NCBI GenBank assembly: GCA_008973525.1
Contig: WACJ01000121.1
Location: 922,768 to 986,767, forward strand
Source of the DNA: Stenopsyche tienmushanensis
Taxonomy: Eukaryota; Arthropoda; Insecta; Trichoptera; Stenopsychidae
Direction: 5' to 3'
Length of the DNA: 64,000 nt
The notes beneath the pieces were generated by a model. The model was given only the letters and a program-made list of their open reading frames with translations, did not search any database and was not told where the DNA came from. Shown piece by piece: positions 25,258 to 37,770 of the stretch; position 1 is the stretch's first letter, and each line of letters opens with the position of its first letter. The translations under genes were made by a program, and so were the position numbers.

Positions 25258-28200
25258 AATGTAGAACGATGTATGAAAATCTTGTTTAATATACACTTAG
25301 ATCTGTTTTTATGCGATAGCGTCGCATATAAAAAATACTTGAACTACATAGAAAACTGAGGGATAAGTTCCATTCTTTTTGAAAACCGCATAACTTCAAA
25401 TTCGCATAAAAACAGACCCAAGTGTATAAGTATATTTTGATGGAGTAATTAACTAGTATCTTTAATAGATGATACTTTTGGCATTTAATAAGATAATATT
25501 TCAATTTGATATTATGAAATTACAATAATACGGGGTAATAAAGAAAAACAACATCGCCATTTTTTCTAATGATTTTCAATTGAAATTATTTGTGTGATTT
25601 TGAACGAATATGAGAATAACATTGGAATTAATTTGTTCTTCCTATATTTGTTAATATGTCCCTCAAACCTTATCAAATTGGCTTCGATCGGGACTAAAAG
25701 GTTTAAAATACATCAAATCTGTTGTAAGATTTTTCGACTGTTCGTCGTATGTCATAAAAAAATATATAGAGCCTTTAAGAGCTTCGTATCTAAATTGAAC
25801 AAATTAAGAAATGATTCATCTCGTCTCTCATCTATTTATCTATTTAAAATTTATGTATGACGTTAAAACGACATAAAGCAGTCGCTTCAAAGGGTTTTAG
25901 TGCGTGTATAGAGGATTGCTTCATTAAGGTACATTTATTTATTATTCATTATGTATCCTTTCAACGGCCTCAATTCCTTTAAGATTTAAAAGGATTTGAT
26001 CATTCCGGGGACAAGACAAATTTGGAACGACACATTTACGACGTACCATAAACGTAACAGAGCGTGATGAAAATAGCGAATTTAAAGCTCCAATTGATCT
26101 CCGTAGATAATCGAAATTTATTATGGTTATTATGGCTTTGTATAATATGCAAAATGATTGTATTTGCCCGTGTAAAAATAGCATTGTGAGACGTGGCTTT
26201 GACAGAGATCATGCGCCTATTTACAAAGATGTGACCATTCATTTGTGAATGAATTTTTAGCACTTTTTTGTTGTGGTTTGTGATAAAAATGTAGCTTCGT
26301 TGAGATTTGAATGAGAAAGGCGTCGTTTGATCATATCGGAATTTGCTCATTAACAAGTCGTGCAATATAGGAAACGAATCGAGCCCGCAATAATGGTGTT
26401 AATGTGTAACTTATACGTTAGTCAGCGATAGATAAATTAACACGATTTTCTCTCTAGGTGTCAACGATCACGCATAAATCTTTATTTGGAAATTTCCATA
26501 TGAGTTTTGGAGGCTCTGTGCGCAAAAAAATGCGAGGTTCGCGTGAGATCGAAGCCTTAAATTCTGAGATGAACGTATTGGATGACGATGAAACATGATC
26601 GAGATGCTGTGAATATCCAAACGTAAGTCTTGAACATCTGCGATTTTATTTTTTCGTCTAATCTTAACCCATTTTAACTGAATTCAGATTAAATGCATGT
26701 TTGAATTTATATATTGCTGAAAAATTAATGTTTGATACGAACGCAATTAAAAGAAAATATTCCCAAAGGCTCCCATACTAGCCCATTTTTCTTTTATCGA
26801 CTTAATTCTCAGGGAAAAAATCGTCTGATTTGTCACAAAATAATGCCATTCCAGAAATGTAAATATTCTTTATTGTTCCAGAAAACAAATATAATCATTC
26901 TAGTACAGTTTTCCATCTGAAGATATTTTCATTGCACCCATTTCTACAAAGCTAATTTTTGTTTCAGTCAGTGTTACATATTTGTATACACAATGTAAAT
27001 CAGGTAAATTATAACATAGATTTAGTATTGTAGGTATTTAAGAAATCATAAATATCTAACTATTCAGTTAATGCATAATTTTATAATAGAGGGTGACCCT
27101 TTTGAATGTAAACCATTCTTCAATGCTTCCGACTACGTGCTATTATGACATCCATATCTCGCACACATTTGATTCCTATTCAAGTATTTCATTTTCATAT
27201 TTTTAAATATCATATTCCGGGTCTCTTATATGTCAAAAATGTTGAATGCCGTGGAATTCTATATATAAAAGAGGGTTAAGCCCGTTGAAAAATTTTAGCA
27301 CTTAGCTGCCATATCATTAACGCTTCAATCCACATATTCTACCCCAACGAGCTGGATGCTTTGAATATCAAAAAATGCAGCATTCAGCACATTCCTCGCA
27401 CATACCGAATAAAATCACACCACAGAAAATTAGAGCAAAAAAGTGATGCAGTGCGAATCGATTTTTTTCACCCAAAATAAATATCACCGTGCCGCCCGAA
27501 CCGTGTTAATTCCTTGAAAAAATATTATTCCGTCGGGTGTCAAATATATATTTTTCGGTGGACATATATCGATGTTTTTGGATTATCGCACCACACAGGC
27601 GTCGTCGACAAATATTTAAATTGGTGTTTTAGCAGCAAATTTTGAAAGGAGATTGGCCTCGCGTATCGGCATGTGCGCATTTGCATTTTTTATGCAATAA
27701 ACAATTCAGTATATGCAATTAACGAAGCGTATACTGTAACGTTGCCCGTATAAACGTATATAAACACCATAAATAACCATGCTGAATTGGTTTTGCAAAT
27801 GTTGAATAACCTTACATGCGGACATAATTCGCGGTTTACTCCTATGAAATTGACCTTTTTTGTTCATGCAGCGCCAAAGAAAAGAACGATGCTCTAACAG
27901 CGGTTCTTGCTGAAAACGTGCAAAAGCACGAATTCATTCGATGACAAATCCAATTGAAAAAAAAAACATAAAATGCTTGGATCGATTTAGCTCTATTTCG
28001 ATGTCGTATGAAAAAGTCTTCGTAATATAAGCCTGAGATGCATTAGTGACCTGAACGCAACCAAAGATTTATTGACAATGATGTTAGAAGATCGACGTTA
28101 ATTCTTATATAAACAAGCAGGCGCTAAGATTGCTTCTTGACCTGTGTAAATACATTTTCCATCTAATCTAAAAATACTCTAAAAGAAAAAACCTCTTCTG

Positions 28201-28870
28201 TATTATTTTAAGATCACAACATATCGAATGGACGTAGAATTTTATTACATTTAAAGTTCATGTACGTAGCTATATATTTTGTATGTTATTGGACCGAGTA
28301 AAGAAATATCGGAATGGTGCCCTCGGGAATCAAAAGAGATCTTAAAAAAGTCAATAGACCCGCCAGGTAGACGGCATATGAACGTTATATAGCATTAAAT
28401 GGATATAAAGATGTCTGGAAGCCCCAAAGACCTACAAAGCTCTCATCTTGCAGATAAAAATAAAGAAAGAACTTTAATTAACATCTTAAAACAAAACAGT
28501 CATATTTTAAGATTTTATATATGAAAGCTCACCCAAAAAACATCAGAGCGAATGTAACATTAACATTCAATGAATTTAATGAGCATCTTTTCCTGAAAAT
28601 GTAATAGGATATTAATTAAAAACGATGTTGTACACCCCTGGTTTAACACATACGTGAGGTTCGGGTTTATATTTAAGATTGTGGTAAAACTTTCCAAAGC
28701 TCTAATCAAGCTTTATCGTAACTCTCTTGTTCTGAAAAAGTTTAAAAATTAATATAATTAATTAGTCTGACAATATTACGCTACATGTAGATTAAAAATT
28801 CTCAACCCTCCCATAGATTCATTTTTAAAAAACTTATTCCAGTTTAATTAAATAAGGATGATTAATAAAC
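25258..28870. other. AT-rich gene-free DNA
   Basis: No gene or element recognised. Open frames at 25,594-25,860 (plus) and 25,942-26,365 (two minus frames) are hydrophobic or basic without known motifs and overlap each other, which suggests chance. Confidence 0.45.
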
Positions 28871-28980
28871 ATGTCAGTCCAAAATTTCGTGCGCATTTTT
28901 GAGATGTTTTTAAATTTAACATTTTAATCAATGATATATTTTCCTCCACTATCTACAATTTGTCACCATCTTACAGGTAG

Positions 28981-29580
28981 CTTTTTAATTCCATTGCTGT
29001 AGAAAGACACTGGTTTTGATGGAAAAAAGCTTGAAAGTCCATTTTGTATATCCTGTTTAGAATTTAACTTTCTTCTAGTAAAAAAAAAATTTAAGGCACG
29101 AAATATATGAAAATAACTTGGAGGATGCGGGAAAAGCTCCCAATTAAATTCACTAATTTTTTGCAGCGTTATTTGAGTTGTATATCATGATGAAACAAAC
29201 TTTCTTGATATTTACCAATCGCGGGCGTTTTTTAACCTCTTAACCGAGTATGACGAAATATTTCGTCATTCCAAAATAAGCAACTGTAGTGAGTATGACT
29301 AAATATTCCATCAAAACCTTTCAAAAATTACTCTCTTGTGGGCATGAAGAGTTACTGATTATTTTAGTTTACTATTGGCTTGACGAAATAATCCGTCACG
29401 CCAATAAAATAAACGATTCCCCGTTGCACATAAACACTTTTTAACATGCGCAAAACTAAATTCCCCGGTTAAGAGGTTAATCAATTATAAGTTTAAACGA
29501 CACTGTAAATATCTGCATTATTGGTTTGATTTGGTTCTAAAAGTTTATAATAAATCACACCATACATATCCCATCGAACA
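28981..29580 (-). pseudogene. mariner transposase remnant within the deleted copy
   Basis: Reading on the minus strand from 29,580, one frame gives VRWDMYGVIYYKLLEPNQT and then ADIYS, the conserved mariner stretch around WWD and YYELL. The MITE (29,236-29,476) follows. Beyond it come KKRPRLVN and FHHD, the second containing the second catalytic aspartate, then the TLQK equivalent and the serine/histidine-rich C-terminal stretch with several frame changes and stops. The N-terminal helix-turn-helix half and first catalytic aspartate are absent. It is inactive. Confidence 0.85.
29232..29480. mobile_element. piggyBac-like MITE, 241 bp, with TTAA target duplication
   Basis: TTAA at 29,232-29,235 and 29,477-29,480 flank a body with terminal inverted repeats CCTCTTAACCG (29,236-29,246) and CGGTTAAGAGG (29,466-29,476). 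A TTAA duplication with ends beginning CC is the mark of piggyBac-type transposition. Just inside the left end are a perfect 18-bp palindrome, TGACGAAATATTTCGTCA (29,251-29,268), and a diverged copy 44 bp on (29,295-29,312); a third, TGACGAAATAATCCGTCA, is at 29,381-29,398. No coding capacity, so it would have moved in trans. It splits the mariner transposase at a point where the flanking protein matches resume, so it inserted after the mariner. Confidence 0.85.
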
Positions 29581-29704
29581 CTTAAATGATTATTTTTAGG
29601 GGGTAAATACGCCCTTAAAAAAATCGACAGGTTCGAAATCTAATGTTAAATTGTGATTTATTTACACTATTTAAAAATGCGCACGAACTTTTGGACTGAC
29701 CTGG

Positions 29705-32700
29705 TATATTTACATTTCATGCTGATTAACTAATGAATGTGCTAGATTCCTGTTGTTGTTAAGCGCTTTTTATGCGGAAAAAATGCATCATGTAATCTTT
29801 TCAGCGACTGTTGAACCAGAATGAACTCATGCGAATAATCGCATGTAACTTTTTTGTTCCAACATTCGGAGCCATCATGAGTCACGGCGCGGGTGTCCAG
29901 TAGCAAAACCAGGCGAAATATTACGTTGGCAATCTAACCGGAAGAATGTTCATTACATGCGAATGCAAAAAGCAGTTTGTCAATGAACTTGTCCAGTTTG
30001 GACAATGAGAAGGATACCTAGACATTTCCCGACATCGGAACGTGTTTAAAATATGCACGGCATTATGAATCGTGGCACGCTTGCCGCACACATGTCACAA
30101 TGGTGTCAACGACGGACGTTAAATAAAGCACAGGAAACATTTATTGTCTCCGGAGCTTGGCTATAATCAGATGGATCCGACTGAAACAATGGCTGTGCAA
30201 AAATGTGGCAAAAAAATGGGATATGACAGGTTGAAAAGGCGTGTTTGCATGTATGACGCGGGTCGTGAATTCGGCGGTGGGCCTCGAGGAGATGAACGCA
30301 ATTTCGCCTCGGAATGGAAGAACATAATAAAATCGGCATGGGGATACAAGAGGATGATTGAGGATGTGGAAGTAAATTAAATGAAGAAGTTGATTGAAGA
30401 TATTTAATAGAGCGGTCGTTGATCGGTGACCGCAAACTGTAGTATTTATTACATTTCTTGGATATCGGTATCCGAGATCCACATTAGTGGACGGGGCACT
30501 TCCGATGAAAATTCCTCGATAAATTCCATCAGGATGATTTGGATTTATAGCACAGAGACTTTGTCGGTCCGTATAATTATATTTTCGGAGTAAATTGATT
30601 TTTTTCCAACATTGTCCCTGTTATTTGGTTAAGAGCCTTTTACGCGCATTGAGATAACTTCTTGAACCTTCACTTTTAAAGAAATGGAAAGGTCACGGTT
30701 TAACGTCAGCTTTGATCCTAAGAAAAAAGCAGCAACATGCACTTAAAGTGAAACTTGTCTAAGTTCATTTTTTTCAGTATAAATTTTTGGATTTCTCCCC
30801 GGTCACTTGGGTTAATGTACACGTTCGACCCATTGTCGAAGAACAAGTCCGAAGACCAACGGACACGATCTCATGCTTGGACATTATATATAAAATAATA
30901 TTCATTATTGACCGTAATTTGAGATTGCACGTAAAAGTATACAATCGAATCACGATTTCTTAGTTCAACTATTAATCAATTTGTTCATTCAAAAAGCATA
31001 CTTTCTAAGATGACTCACATTGCTCTTAGGCAAAATTAATTTTGTGGAGTATCGATATTGCACGAATTTTACCCAAATTAGAATGCCAAAATATTAGCTG
31101 AAAGTTCATGAACAACGATTCGCCAAAACCTTATAGATATTAAGCCGCCTTTAACAGATAGGTTATTTTTAAAGAACAAAGATACTTAAACGCTTTAAAA
31201 ATTATCAATAATTTGGAGCGATGAATGGCCATAAGAAGGCGATGCCCTGTTTAGATCATAATTTGAGCTGCAATAAACGTCCATGATCACCCTCTTCTTA
31301 TATTTTTGACATGTATTGTTAAAAGTTATTTAAAGTTGTGATTGTTCACAATATTTGACTTCCAATAAGAACAATTATTGCAACAAATCCATAAAAATAC
31401 TTTGACCGCCATCAAATTTTCAATAGAAGAACAAAGACAACATAGAAAATCGTGATAATGAAAACAATGGCAGGGATAAATTTGTCATACGTCGCGAATA
31501 TGGTAAAAATTCTAATCGCTCCGTCAAATATATGATTCTTTGTTTAGGTACAAAAAAATTAAATTCAAATACTTCCACTATCGAGTGTAATCTTAAGGGA
31601 TATGTTTGAATCGGATAACTGAATTTCAAGATGAACCCAAGCAAACAATCCAATGTCGTTTTATTAAATTCCAGTTTTCCAGAACACGTTTTATCCATCT
31701 ATTGGTGTTAAAAAACTCTTATCGTGCTGAAGAAATTAACGCATTTTTCGAAGACAGTTTGGGCACCATTAGCTCCAAGTATTAAGGAAAAAAAAGGCTA
31801 AACAAGCATTATTCAAATCGATGGGCTTAAATGCATGTAGAGCACATGTGGCAAATGTAGTTCCCATCGGCCCAGGGCTAATGTTTTATAATCTTCCTTT
31901 TGGCATACTTCGAGGGTTTTTTTGCATGCCTAGCAAGAGTCTCTTCGGTTCGTTCGTTCCCTTTTTGATTTATGGAAATCTCTTGCGAACACATTCAATT
32001 TTGCCAGAGTCGTAAATTACCTGTCTCGTAGCTCGGTTTCTCAATATTTTCATTGATAAAACCAGTCTGCAAGTGTGGGTCGACCTGTGAATGGGTCGTA
32101 CTCATGTTTGCAGGTCCACGCGACCGTGCCAAGTAGAAAACACGCAAAGGCTACACAATAATTTTCAATCCGAGAAAAAAATTAGCCGACAAGGCCTTCC
32201 TGGTTTTACAAGAAATAAAGTTGCTAACTGAATACTAATTTTCAGAGCTTATAATCCCGTATTATTTATTCAGAACATCAAATGAAGTGGAATTTCTTGT
32301 ATTTGAACAGCTTCAAGCTGAAAAGAAGACAATATCACCTACTCCTACATACATTATCTTTTCGGTTTGATCTACATACGTATTCAATGCTGAACCATTC
32401 GAATTTAATACATACAAATGTATGAACAAAAATTATATTTTTATGGCAGCCAATAAAAATATGTTCAATATAAAAACGATAAGTGCTTTGCGCCATTAAA
32501 ATTTCCAACCTCGAATTTCGAGCTTATATATGAAATATTGTCAATAAATTCAAATTATTTCCAAAGCATTTAGAGGCCTTAAATAATGTTTCGAATTGCT
32601 TCGACACTGGGGAAATAGTGTTAAATCTCATGGTGATTCTAACAATAACCATAGATAATCTCGGTGGTTAATTCAAATAACACAGAGAATAACCAAAGCA

Positions 32701-32947
32701 GGTCAATAAGTAAAACCGCAATAAATTAGGTGTTATTTGTCTTAGCTCAAGTATATTGGGTATGCATCATTTGAAATAGAAAATTATTTCTCCGGTAAGA
32801 AATGTTAAACTAATCATTCTATTGAGATCTTCTTTCCAATGTCGAACCAAATATCAATACTGTATTAAAGCGGGGTTGAAATTGAAATTTCAGAATCTGA
32901 AAATAAAGAGATTAAAGATTCTTATAGTAAAATAGTATCGGAAAATT
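29705..32947. other. Gene-free DNA with a multi-frame open block
   Basis: No element recognised. About 30,106-30,482 is richer in CpG and open in one plus frame (78 codons, 30,144-30,380) and three minus frames (60-113 codons). The plus translation is charged and complex (for example GREFGGGPRGDERNF) but matches no family I know. The rest is AT-rich. Confidence 0.4.
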
Positions 32948-33621
32948 ATGCATTTTTGTCAAAGAAATAAGATTGACCTTTTTCTTCGCGTCATGGAGAT
33001 AAATTTATGGAAATCCTTAAATTCATACGTTTTAATAAGAAACTTACGATGTAAATGCTTACGTATAAATAGGTTTTCTCTGATATTACAAACATCGAGG
33101 AATTTTATAGAAATTTTTAGACCAAGCTTTATAAAATATATTTTGCCAAATAAGTCATTAAAATTTGGTCAGCAGTCAATGCCAAAATGAAATATAGATA
33201 GGTATTGAAAATTTGTTGGCAGAACTAGATATTTAAAAAAATCTTGGATTCAAATCTATAGGATTGGCTAGTGTAAAAATATAAATTTGCTATGAAAACT
33301 GATCGAGCAAAAATTTGTATCAGTTTATTGCACTATTTTGCAAGAAGAAAAAATCGTGTAGCTTTAAATTTAGGATTGATTTCTTCAGATGATTTTAATA
33401 TTCCGAGGCATGAATATGCATTGAAAGAATTAGGTATGAAGATAAAATTATCAGCATTGAAAAGATCGACAGACTACCATACTTTATGTTCTGGGATGGA
33501 CACAAGAAAAGACCTCAAGTGGTATTTGCCAACCATCATTTTTAGAAGGTGCATGAGGAAGAAGAAAGATGCACTTAAGCCCACAACGTTTATTTTCATC
33601 GGATTGTATCTGCTGGAATAA
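32948..33621 (+). other. Two open frames, unrecognised; faint piggyBac-like resemblance
   Basis: Frames of 80 codons (32,948-33,190) and 109 codons (33,292-33,621) follow each other. The first ends IFRPSFIKYILPNKSLKFG, which recalls the FRGR-S-xKQY-x-PxKPxKxG segment of piggyBac transposases. The second contains MDTRKDLKWYLPTIIF, which weakly recalls the RSxKWYxxxxF region of the same family. No catalytic aspartate motif, cysteine-rich tail or TTAA ends were seen, and the spacing between the two is shorter than in a complete protein. The resemblance may be accidental, and I do not assign a function. Confidence 0.2.
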
Positions 33622-36600
33622 AAAAAATCTTTAGTCCAGTAATTGAAGTCGGTGTTATTTTAAGCGTTTCGGTGTTCCAAGACATTAATGTTCTGATGAC
33701 GCCATAACAAGTGCATAAATTGAATGGCGTCGAAGCCTCTTTTTTCCTTTAGCAGCTGCCTTTGAAAGGCTTCGGGGGTGTTGTACTACGTCCAGATGAA
33801 GTGTATCGGCTCGATGCGTTGCTGCAGTGGCGTGGGCGAGGTCCTCAACGGTGAGACCTCAACTTGATCAGGCAAGGTTGTAAATAAAAACCATTCAGCT
33901 AGTTCGCCCACGTCTTCTGGAAGTTGATCGCAGGTAAACGTCATTACACAATCTTCGTGCTTCGGCGACACGAGAGCCCAATGAATGGACTCACGCACAT
34001 ATATTTTGATGAATTTTAATGAAGCGAACTTCTAGACAATCCGGCAGTCGCTGGAAGACAGTCCGACGCCAGTTGGACCTTGCGGACACTTCTAGACCGA
34101 TGCTGGTGAATTTTACCAGCGCCGCTCTTTCGGCATGACATTTACTCTAAGCTCGCTTATCTGAACTAGACATCATCCAAGCGGAATAGGATTTAAACAT
34201 GCATTCAAACTATTCACATCGGGCAAAGAATACAGGCAAAACGGCGATGCATCATGGTCTCAAGAAGATCTCACGATTTCACCGCTGGATATTTTTTCAT
34301 CTTCGCTGCCATTTTAAATTTGGATGCATTTTTTTACATCGTGTATGCGCACAGTGACATTACCCGTCTCACGTAATCCGAGTTGAATCATCTCGAAGAC
34401 TTGATCATGTCGAGCACGTCCAGAAAACCGAACGAGTCATACAATCTTAATAGGACTCCTAAATGCCCCAAACAAAGGAGATTTTAAAGCAAAGCAAACA
34501 AAATATGCAACACGTCTGCAATTAGCACCGCCGAACTACGTCTCGATTGTGATATAAGAAAACGAAGAACAGAAAATGAATACAGAAGAAACTCGTTAAT
34601 ACTCCAGAACGGTAGTGTGTTGTATTCGAAACGAGCTAATACAGCACAATGGGTGTTAACAGGTAAAACAACTGTGTGTATGAAAGACAAAGAGTATCCG
34701 ATGAAGATTCTCAATCTTTCCATTTAAAAGTATCAAAAATACATATTCTTGGTCGTTTTTAATACGCAGACTTGCTCCAAGTATTGGTATAATCGGTGAG
34801 ATCTTTGAACTTTTATTCAAATAATCATATTCTAACTTAATCTATGGAAATCCTCTATGAAGGATATGGTAATTTTAAGAAGCTAGCTTTCACTAGTTTT
34901 AGAAGCATCTATTCCTGAGTTTGGCTCGTCTAGAAGACATCGAATATATGGATTTTCCCACAGTAAATTTATCAATTTAGACGTTAATCAACCTATCAAA
35001 TAAGATTTCATTGAACCATGATGAGTTGCAGAAGATAAAGCAGTTGCGGAAGAACAAGATACATATGCATGCATAATTAATATCATCAGCATTTCCATAA
35101 AATATGTTATCATGTCGACTAGTTACAATAGATTTATTACAATAAATTTATAGTGTTTGTAACTGGATCATATGCGTATTAACCGAAAATAATTATTGAT
35201 TAGAGTTTATATATTTTACATGGAAAGCACTCAATTGTTAAGTTTGCAATCAACGTCTTCGATATTGTGTTGCGAATGATCAAGTTCGTCCCTTGGGAAT
35301 AATTCCCACATTTATCCTTTGTTTGAAGACCATGTCTCTACAGGATAACAGGACACGGTCTGCATCTTGATGTTGATATCTGCGCGGTCAATCGCCGATT
35401 TTCAACGAATTGAAACTCTTAGGTGACGCTCTGATGGAATTGTCTTGTCGAAAATTGGGAGGTCCATTAATCTGGAATTTCCCAACCGTGCGGAGAACAT
35501 TTTATTCGTCGATGTGCCTGCCTGTCTGTCTTATGCCACCCCTCTTGCATTACAATAACGTCGTCATTTCGAATTCTATTGTCGATTTTCAGCAGTTTCA
35601 GCCGAAAATATTAAATCGCTTCGTCTGCACGAGCAACAACTCTAAGCCGCATAAAATGCTAATGTGATGACTTTTAAAGTAGTTTTGCCGACTTAGAGTT
35701 CGGACATGTAAATTTCGTCTATTGCATATGCTAAATCCACGAATGCAATACAATCACATTTGGATGCAACTGGGGCGTATTAAGATGTATCAGTACCGCA
35801 TTGAGATTCCGTAGGGGTGTATCACTGCTTACCATAGTCGGCGCGAACTACGTGAGATCGCTTCTAAATTCGAGCATTTTAAAATAAAGTCTGCAAATTT
35901 GACTTTGAGAGCTGAAGTTTTATTTACGAAAAGCCGTTCTTTCGATACCGTTATTTTAAAAGGAAGGATTTTACTGCGCGTAAGTAGCGTGTTTGTCTTG
36001 AGCGCTTAGCATGACGGAAGCGAATATTTTACGGACGATGTATTCGAAACACGGCATTATTTGGACTCGATCAATATATTATCCATCATGTCGGATAATA
36101 ATCTCGGATTTAACCCGAAAAAAAAAATAATAATCCAGGCACTGCCGACAAATTTGCACTGTCAACCGGTCGTCAATTCGACGCCCACGGCCATCAAAGC
36201 CAAGATTCGTCCAACGTTTAATAAGATCAATTTACACGAATGGACGATGTGAATGTCCACACATGGGTATTTGCATATCTAATTACATATCTATTACCTG
36301 TATGATGAAGGCACACCTTGGGAACGGATACCGGACCCGGGCACTTGTCTGGGTTCGCTTTGTAAGGGAGCAAAATGTTTACACATTCATGCCAAGGCTT
36401 TTGGATTAAGCCACTGTAACTCATGTCCACATTCAAAAGACTGACCCTCTACTTTATTCTTGTAATGCAAATAAAAATGTTTGAAAAGGCTCCCAGTTGG
36501 CACTCGTTAGGCACTGAAAATATTTAACCATAAATATTCATCGCCGCCGAATTTGCATTCAACCATGCATCGTTTATAATTTTAAGCGATATTCGCGGGC

Positions 36601-37022
36601 ATATGAAGCGAATTTATTTCACCTTCTTCAAATATTTGATGCAAAAACAACAAAAAAATACAAGGGTATATAGAAAAACATCCACCTCAATCTATGTATT
36701 TTCATTGTGCATGATGGAAAACTGTTGCATTGAGCTAACACTCTCAACTCAAATTACATTTACAGAGGGGTTCAAACAAGTGTTATTAAGTAATGAGGTC
36801 GATATCCTATGGCCAATATCAAATTTATGTCCAAACATTATGACCATGTGTTGACCCAGTGGGTTTGTTCATGGGCTATTATCGTAAATGTTAGGGTGCA
36901 AACACTACACGTGGGAAAATTTTCACATGACTAAAATCGCTTTGTTTTGGAATTTATTCAATCGATCATCTCAAAACTAAAAATAATTTAAAAACAATGA
37001 AATACTAACTGCGGAATAAATA
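33622..37022. other. Gene-free DNA with CpG-richer parts
   Basis: About 33,660-34,140 is richer in CpG and contains a 70-codon minus frame (33,786-33,998) with an acidic, tryptophan-containing translation that I do not recognise. GCTGGT and ACCAGC form a small foldback near 34,102. About 35,270-35,670 and 35,980-36,440 are also CpG-richer. No exon is convincing. Confidence 0.4.
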
Positions 37023-37770
37023 TTAGGGTGTCCCATAAGTTTCTTTCGTTTTCATATTAAGACAAAAATAAACAATAATTTGTATTACATCAAAATTTAT
37101 TGAAAATTATATGTTTCGTTCTGTTCTATTACCTTTCTCCATCTCTCCGGAAGCCTTATAATGCCTACTTGCCGAAATTTCTCAGGTTTGTTGGCAAAAT
37201 ATTGATCAAGGTACATTTTTATATCATTTTTTGATTTAAATTTTTTATCACGTAAAGAATTTTTCAATGAAAGAAATAAATACTATTCTTAAGGGGCATT
37301 GTCCGGAAAGTATGGAGGATGAGGTAAAATATCCCAGTCAAATGATAATAATTTATTTCTGACGAGAAAAGACACATGAGGCCTGGCGTTATCGTGATGA
37401 AAAACAACGCCTAATCTGTTCGCTAATTCAGGCCGTTTTCAGGCAATTGTATCCTTTAGATTGTCTAGTTGGAAACAATATTTTGTTGAATTTATCGTTT
37501 CACCTTGCTGGAGTAGCTCATAATAAACTACCCCCTTCCAGTCCCACCAAATGCATAGCAAAACTTTTTTTGGATGTAGGCCAGGTTTAGCTACAGTTAA
37601 AGCTTCTGTACCCTTGGTCCAAGACCGTTTACGTTGGATATTCTCATAGAGTATCCAACTTTCATCTCAAGTGACAAGTCTCTTCAAAATATGCTGGCTA
37701 TTATGCCGTTGGAGAAGAAGATCGCATGTTGAAATACGCTGAAGTTTATTTAAAAAAGTTTTGAATGGAA
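37023..37770 (-). mobile_element. mariner element of a second family, 5'-truncated
   Basis: The end at 37,023 reads TTAGGGTGTCCCATAAGTTT and is preceded by TA (37,021-37,022), a normal mariner end and target dinucleotide. The transposase on the minus strand runs away from it. No matching inverted end was found near 38,300, where a full-length element would finish, and similarity fades at about 37,770. The terminal sequence differs from the GGACTGACC-ended mariners at 20,675 and 29,704, so the window has at least two mariner families. Confidence 0.88.
37098..37770 (-). pseudogene. mariner transposase, C-terminal two thirds, inactivated
   Basis: Most of the C-terminal two thirds aligns with mariner transposases in nearly one frame: STCDLLLQRHN, VT-stop-DESWILYEN, RKRSWTKG, AKPGLHPKKVLLCIWWDWKG, YYELLQQGETINS, KRPELANRLGVVFHHDNARPH and a well-kept tail ending ERWRKVIEQNETYN before a TAA at 37,098-37,100. 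The first catalytic aspartate (codon 37,664-37,666) and the second (37,391-37,393) are kept. Stops interrupt it before the first aspartate (37,667-37,669), ahead of KRPEL, and at the third catalytic site, where PDNAP is followed by a stop, E and a second stop instead of the SD-type aspartate. The N-terminal DNA-binding third is missing. It is dead, but decayed mainly by point changes, so relatively young. Confidence 0.92.

Larger units (their letters stand above)
28871..29704 (-). mobile_element. Internally deleted mariner, interrupted by a MITE
   Basis: Both ends are present. The left side reads ATGTCAGTCC, AAAATTTCGTGCGCATTTTT; the right side carries the reverse complement, AAAATGCGCACGAAC then TTTTGGACTGACCTGG, followed by TATA. 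The transposase lies on the minus strand. Without the 241-bp inserted MITE plus its extra TTAA, only about 590 bp of mariner remain against roughly 1.3 kb for a complete element, so most of the N-terminal half is gone. The left end differs slightly from the right one and its TA is not clear. It is the same family as 20,320-20,675. Confidence 0.85.
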
